Source: Bacillota bacterium
Lineage (GTDB): Bacteria; Bacillota; Bacilli; Bacillales; Cytobacillaceae
Reading direction: 5' to 3'
DNA length: 47,018 bases
Assembly (NCBI GenBank): GCA_030705955.1
Contig: JAUZPL010000032.1
Coordinates: forward strand, 1-47,018
Below the pieces are notes generated by a model, which worked only from the letters and a program-made list of their open reading frames with translations, was not told the origin of the DNA and did not search any database. The number at the start of each line of letters is the position of its first letter. Within the stretch, counting starts at the first letter, position 1. This document shows positions 45,858 through 47,018 of this stretch, one piece after another. The translations under genes and the position numbers were made by a program.

Positions 45858-46886
45858 ATGAATAAAAAAAAGGTAACGATGCAGGATATTGCTGATTATC
45901 TTGGAATTACAAAAGTCACTGTTTCAAAGGCATTAAACGATCAACCTGGGGTTAGTAACGATTTAAGAAACCATATTTGGGAAGTTTCTAAAAAATTAGG
46001 TTATTCGAAAAAAGGAAGTTTTAAGCAGGTGAATGAAGAGAGGAAACTAGCTTTACTGATTTCGAAGCGTTTCTTTTTGGAGAGCGACAACTTTTATAGT
46101 CAAATCTATTACTATTTAAATAAAGAGTGTATCAAGAAAAACATTAGTTTAAGCTTATTTATAATAAACTCATTTGATGAAGACAACCTTGTTTTGCCTT
46201 TTTCTTATCGAAAGAATAACTTAGATGGACTATTTCTAGCTGGTGAATTTAACAGTCAGTATATTGATTCTATTGCAAAACTAGATATTCCAGTTATTGC
46301 TATTGATTTTTACAATCATAATATAAATACTGATTGTGTAATATCAGATAATTTCTATGCAAGTTATTTAGCCACAACATATTTAATTGAAAAGGGCCAT
46401 AAAAATATTGGTTTTGTAGGGGATCCTAATTACACTTCGAGTGTATTAGATAGATTTTATGGTTACTTGAAGGCTATTAGACAAAATGGTCTAGAGTATA
46501 AAGAAGAATGGAACATTATTAATAATGATTCAAACGGAGTATACATTTTAGATTATTTATTACCTGATAATCTCCCAACAGCTTTTTTATGTCATTGCGA
46601 CATGGCTGCTTGGAATATCTTACAAAAGCTTAAAATACAAGGAATTTCAGTACCTGAACAAATATCCCTTGTAAGTTTTGATAATACTGAACTTAGTAAG
46701 AATTGCGTCCCGCCATTAACTACGATTAATATAAGTAAAAAGGAATTTGCACATAAGTCACTTAATCAGTTACTTTGGAGGATAAATAATAGGACTACTG
46801 AACCTCAACGCATATATTTAAACACACAATTAATTGAAAGAAATTCAGTATTAACAATTAATAACGAGAATTTCAAAACGGTTTAA
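45858..46886 (+). CDS. LacI-family transcriptional regulator
   Basis: 342-aa repressor-type protein. The N-terminal HTH and hinge VTMQDIADYLGITKVTVSKA at 7-26 is classic LacI, followed by a periplasmic-binding-protein-like sensor (LDGLFLAGEF, HKNIGFVGD, FLCHCDMAAWNIL, ISLVSFDNTELS). The start is the ATG at 45858 after GGGGGGATTATCA; the frame is open 12 codons further but the upstream residues are not LacI-like. Divergent from the oligosaccharide operon, so it most likely controls it in response to an imported sugar. Confidence 0.92.
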   Translation: MNKKKVTMQDIADYLGITKVTVSKALNDQPGVSNDLRNHIWEVSKKLGYSKKGSFKQVNEERKLALLISKRFFLESDNFYSQIYYYLNKECIKKNISLSLFIINSFDEDNLVLPFSYRKNNLDGLFLAGEFNSQYIDSIAKLDIPVIAIDFYNHNINTDCVISDNFYASYLATTYLIEKGHKNIGFVGDPNYTSSVLDRFYGYLKAIRQNGLEYKEEWNIINNDSNGVYILDYLLPDNLPTAFLCHCDMAAWNILQKLKIQGISVPEQISLVSFDNTELSKNCVPPLTTINISKKEFAHKSLNQLLWRINNRTTEPQRIYLNTQLIERNSVLTINNENFKTV

Positions 46887-46912
46887 AAAGGAGTATTCCA
46901 ATTTAAAATGGT

Positions 46913-46966
46913 ACCTGTAGGTAGGACACTCGAAAAAAAGAGTGTTCAACCTGCAGGTATTTTTTA
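46913..46966 (+). terminator. Terminator of the LacI-family gene
   Basis: ACCTGTAGGT then ACACTC, loop, GAGTGT then ACCTGCAGGT and TTTTTT: a long nested stem-loop with a T run. Confidence 0.85.
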
Positions 46967-47004
46967 TATACTTGAATTTCAGAATATGGGGATTAGGGGA
47001 CAAC

Positions 47005-47018
47005 ATGAGTAAAATAAC
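47005..47018 (+). CDS. Start of a CDS cut by the window end
   Basis: ATGAGTAAAATA preceded by GGGGA at suitable distance. Only four codons are visible, so identity is unknown. Confidence 0.35.

Overview
The window is low-GC Gram-positive DNA, most likely from a Bacillaceae member. The evidence is the strong AGGAGG-type ribosome binding sites, PhoP/PHO-box logic, a T-box tRNA leader, Gram-positive lipoprotein signals and Bacillus-type families (DUF4362, FlaR-like kinase, MsmX-like ATPase). There are no rRNA or tRNA genes, CRISPR arrays or complete mobile elements.

Region 1 (1-2300) is a leftward glutaminyl-tRNA synthetase gene with a T-box leader. Region 2 (2467-10030) is a leftward phosphate-starvation island: a secreted phosphoesterase/phospholipase C, a PAP2 phosphatase, an EAL phosphodiesterase, a methyl-accepting chemotaxis protein, PstS and a PhoP-type response regulator with no adjacent phoR. 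Four PHO boxes (four TTAACA-like repeats at 10-11 bp spacing) lie before the phosphoesterase, PAP2, pstS and a decayed second pstS, of which only promoter, last codons and terminator remain. A 17-codon leader ORF sits between the phosphoesterase PHO box and its gene.

Region 3 (10060-17400) holds unrelated accessory genes: an AraC/EamA divergent pair, an isochorismatase-like hydrolase, a DUF4362 lipoprotein, an unrecognised small regulator, a TetR and an aldo/keto reductase gene that have both lost their 5' ends at one deletion junction, a 59-aa membrane protein, a methyltransferase and a P-loop kinase.

Region 4 (17520-46970) is the most interesting part: an 18-gene, about 27.8-kb leftward run for uptake and intracellular breakdown of an oligosaccharide, probably a beta-mannoside, with a divergent LacI-type regulator. 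It contains two ABC permease pairs, two solute-binding proteins (one a 952-aa giant with carbohydrate-binding-like N-terminal domains), one shared MsmX-like ATPase, a GH2 beta-mannosidase, two DUF1861 proteins (GH130/GT108-like), two large helical-barrel proteins of 740-750 aa, two paralogous unrecognised helical-barrel proteins (one with an F5/8-type C domain), a GNAT acetyltransferase, and a membrane/exported trio of unknown role (NHL-repeat/TPR protein, YIP1-family protein, DUF5696 protein) translationally coupled between the permease pairs. None of the hydrolases appears to carry a signal peptide, so intact oligosaccharides are probably imported and cut in the cytoplasm. The pairwise duplication of nearly every catalytic and transport function, and the coupled membrane trio, make this the best candidate for an undescribed system.
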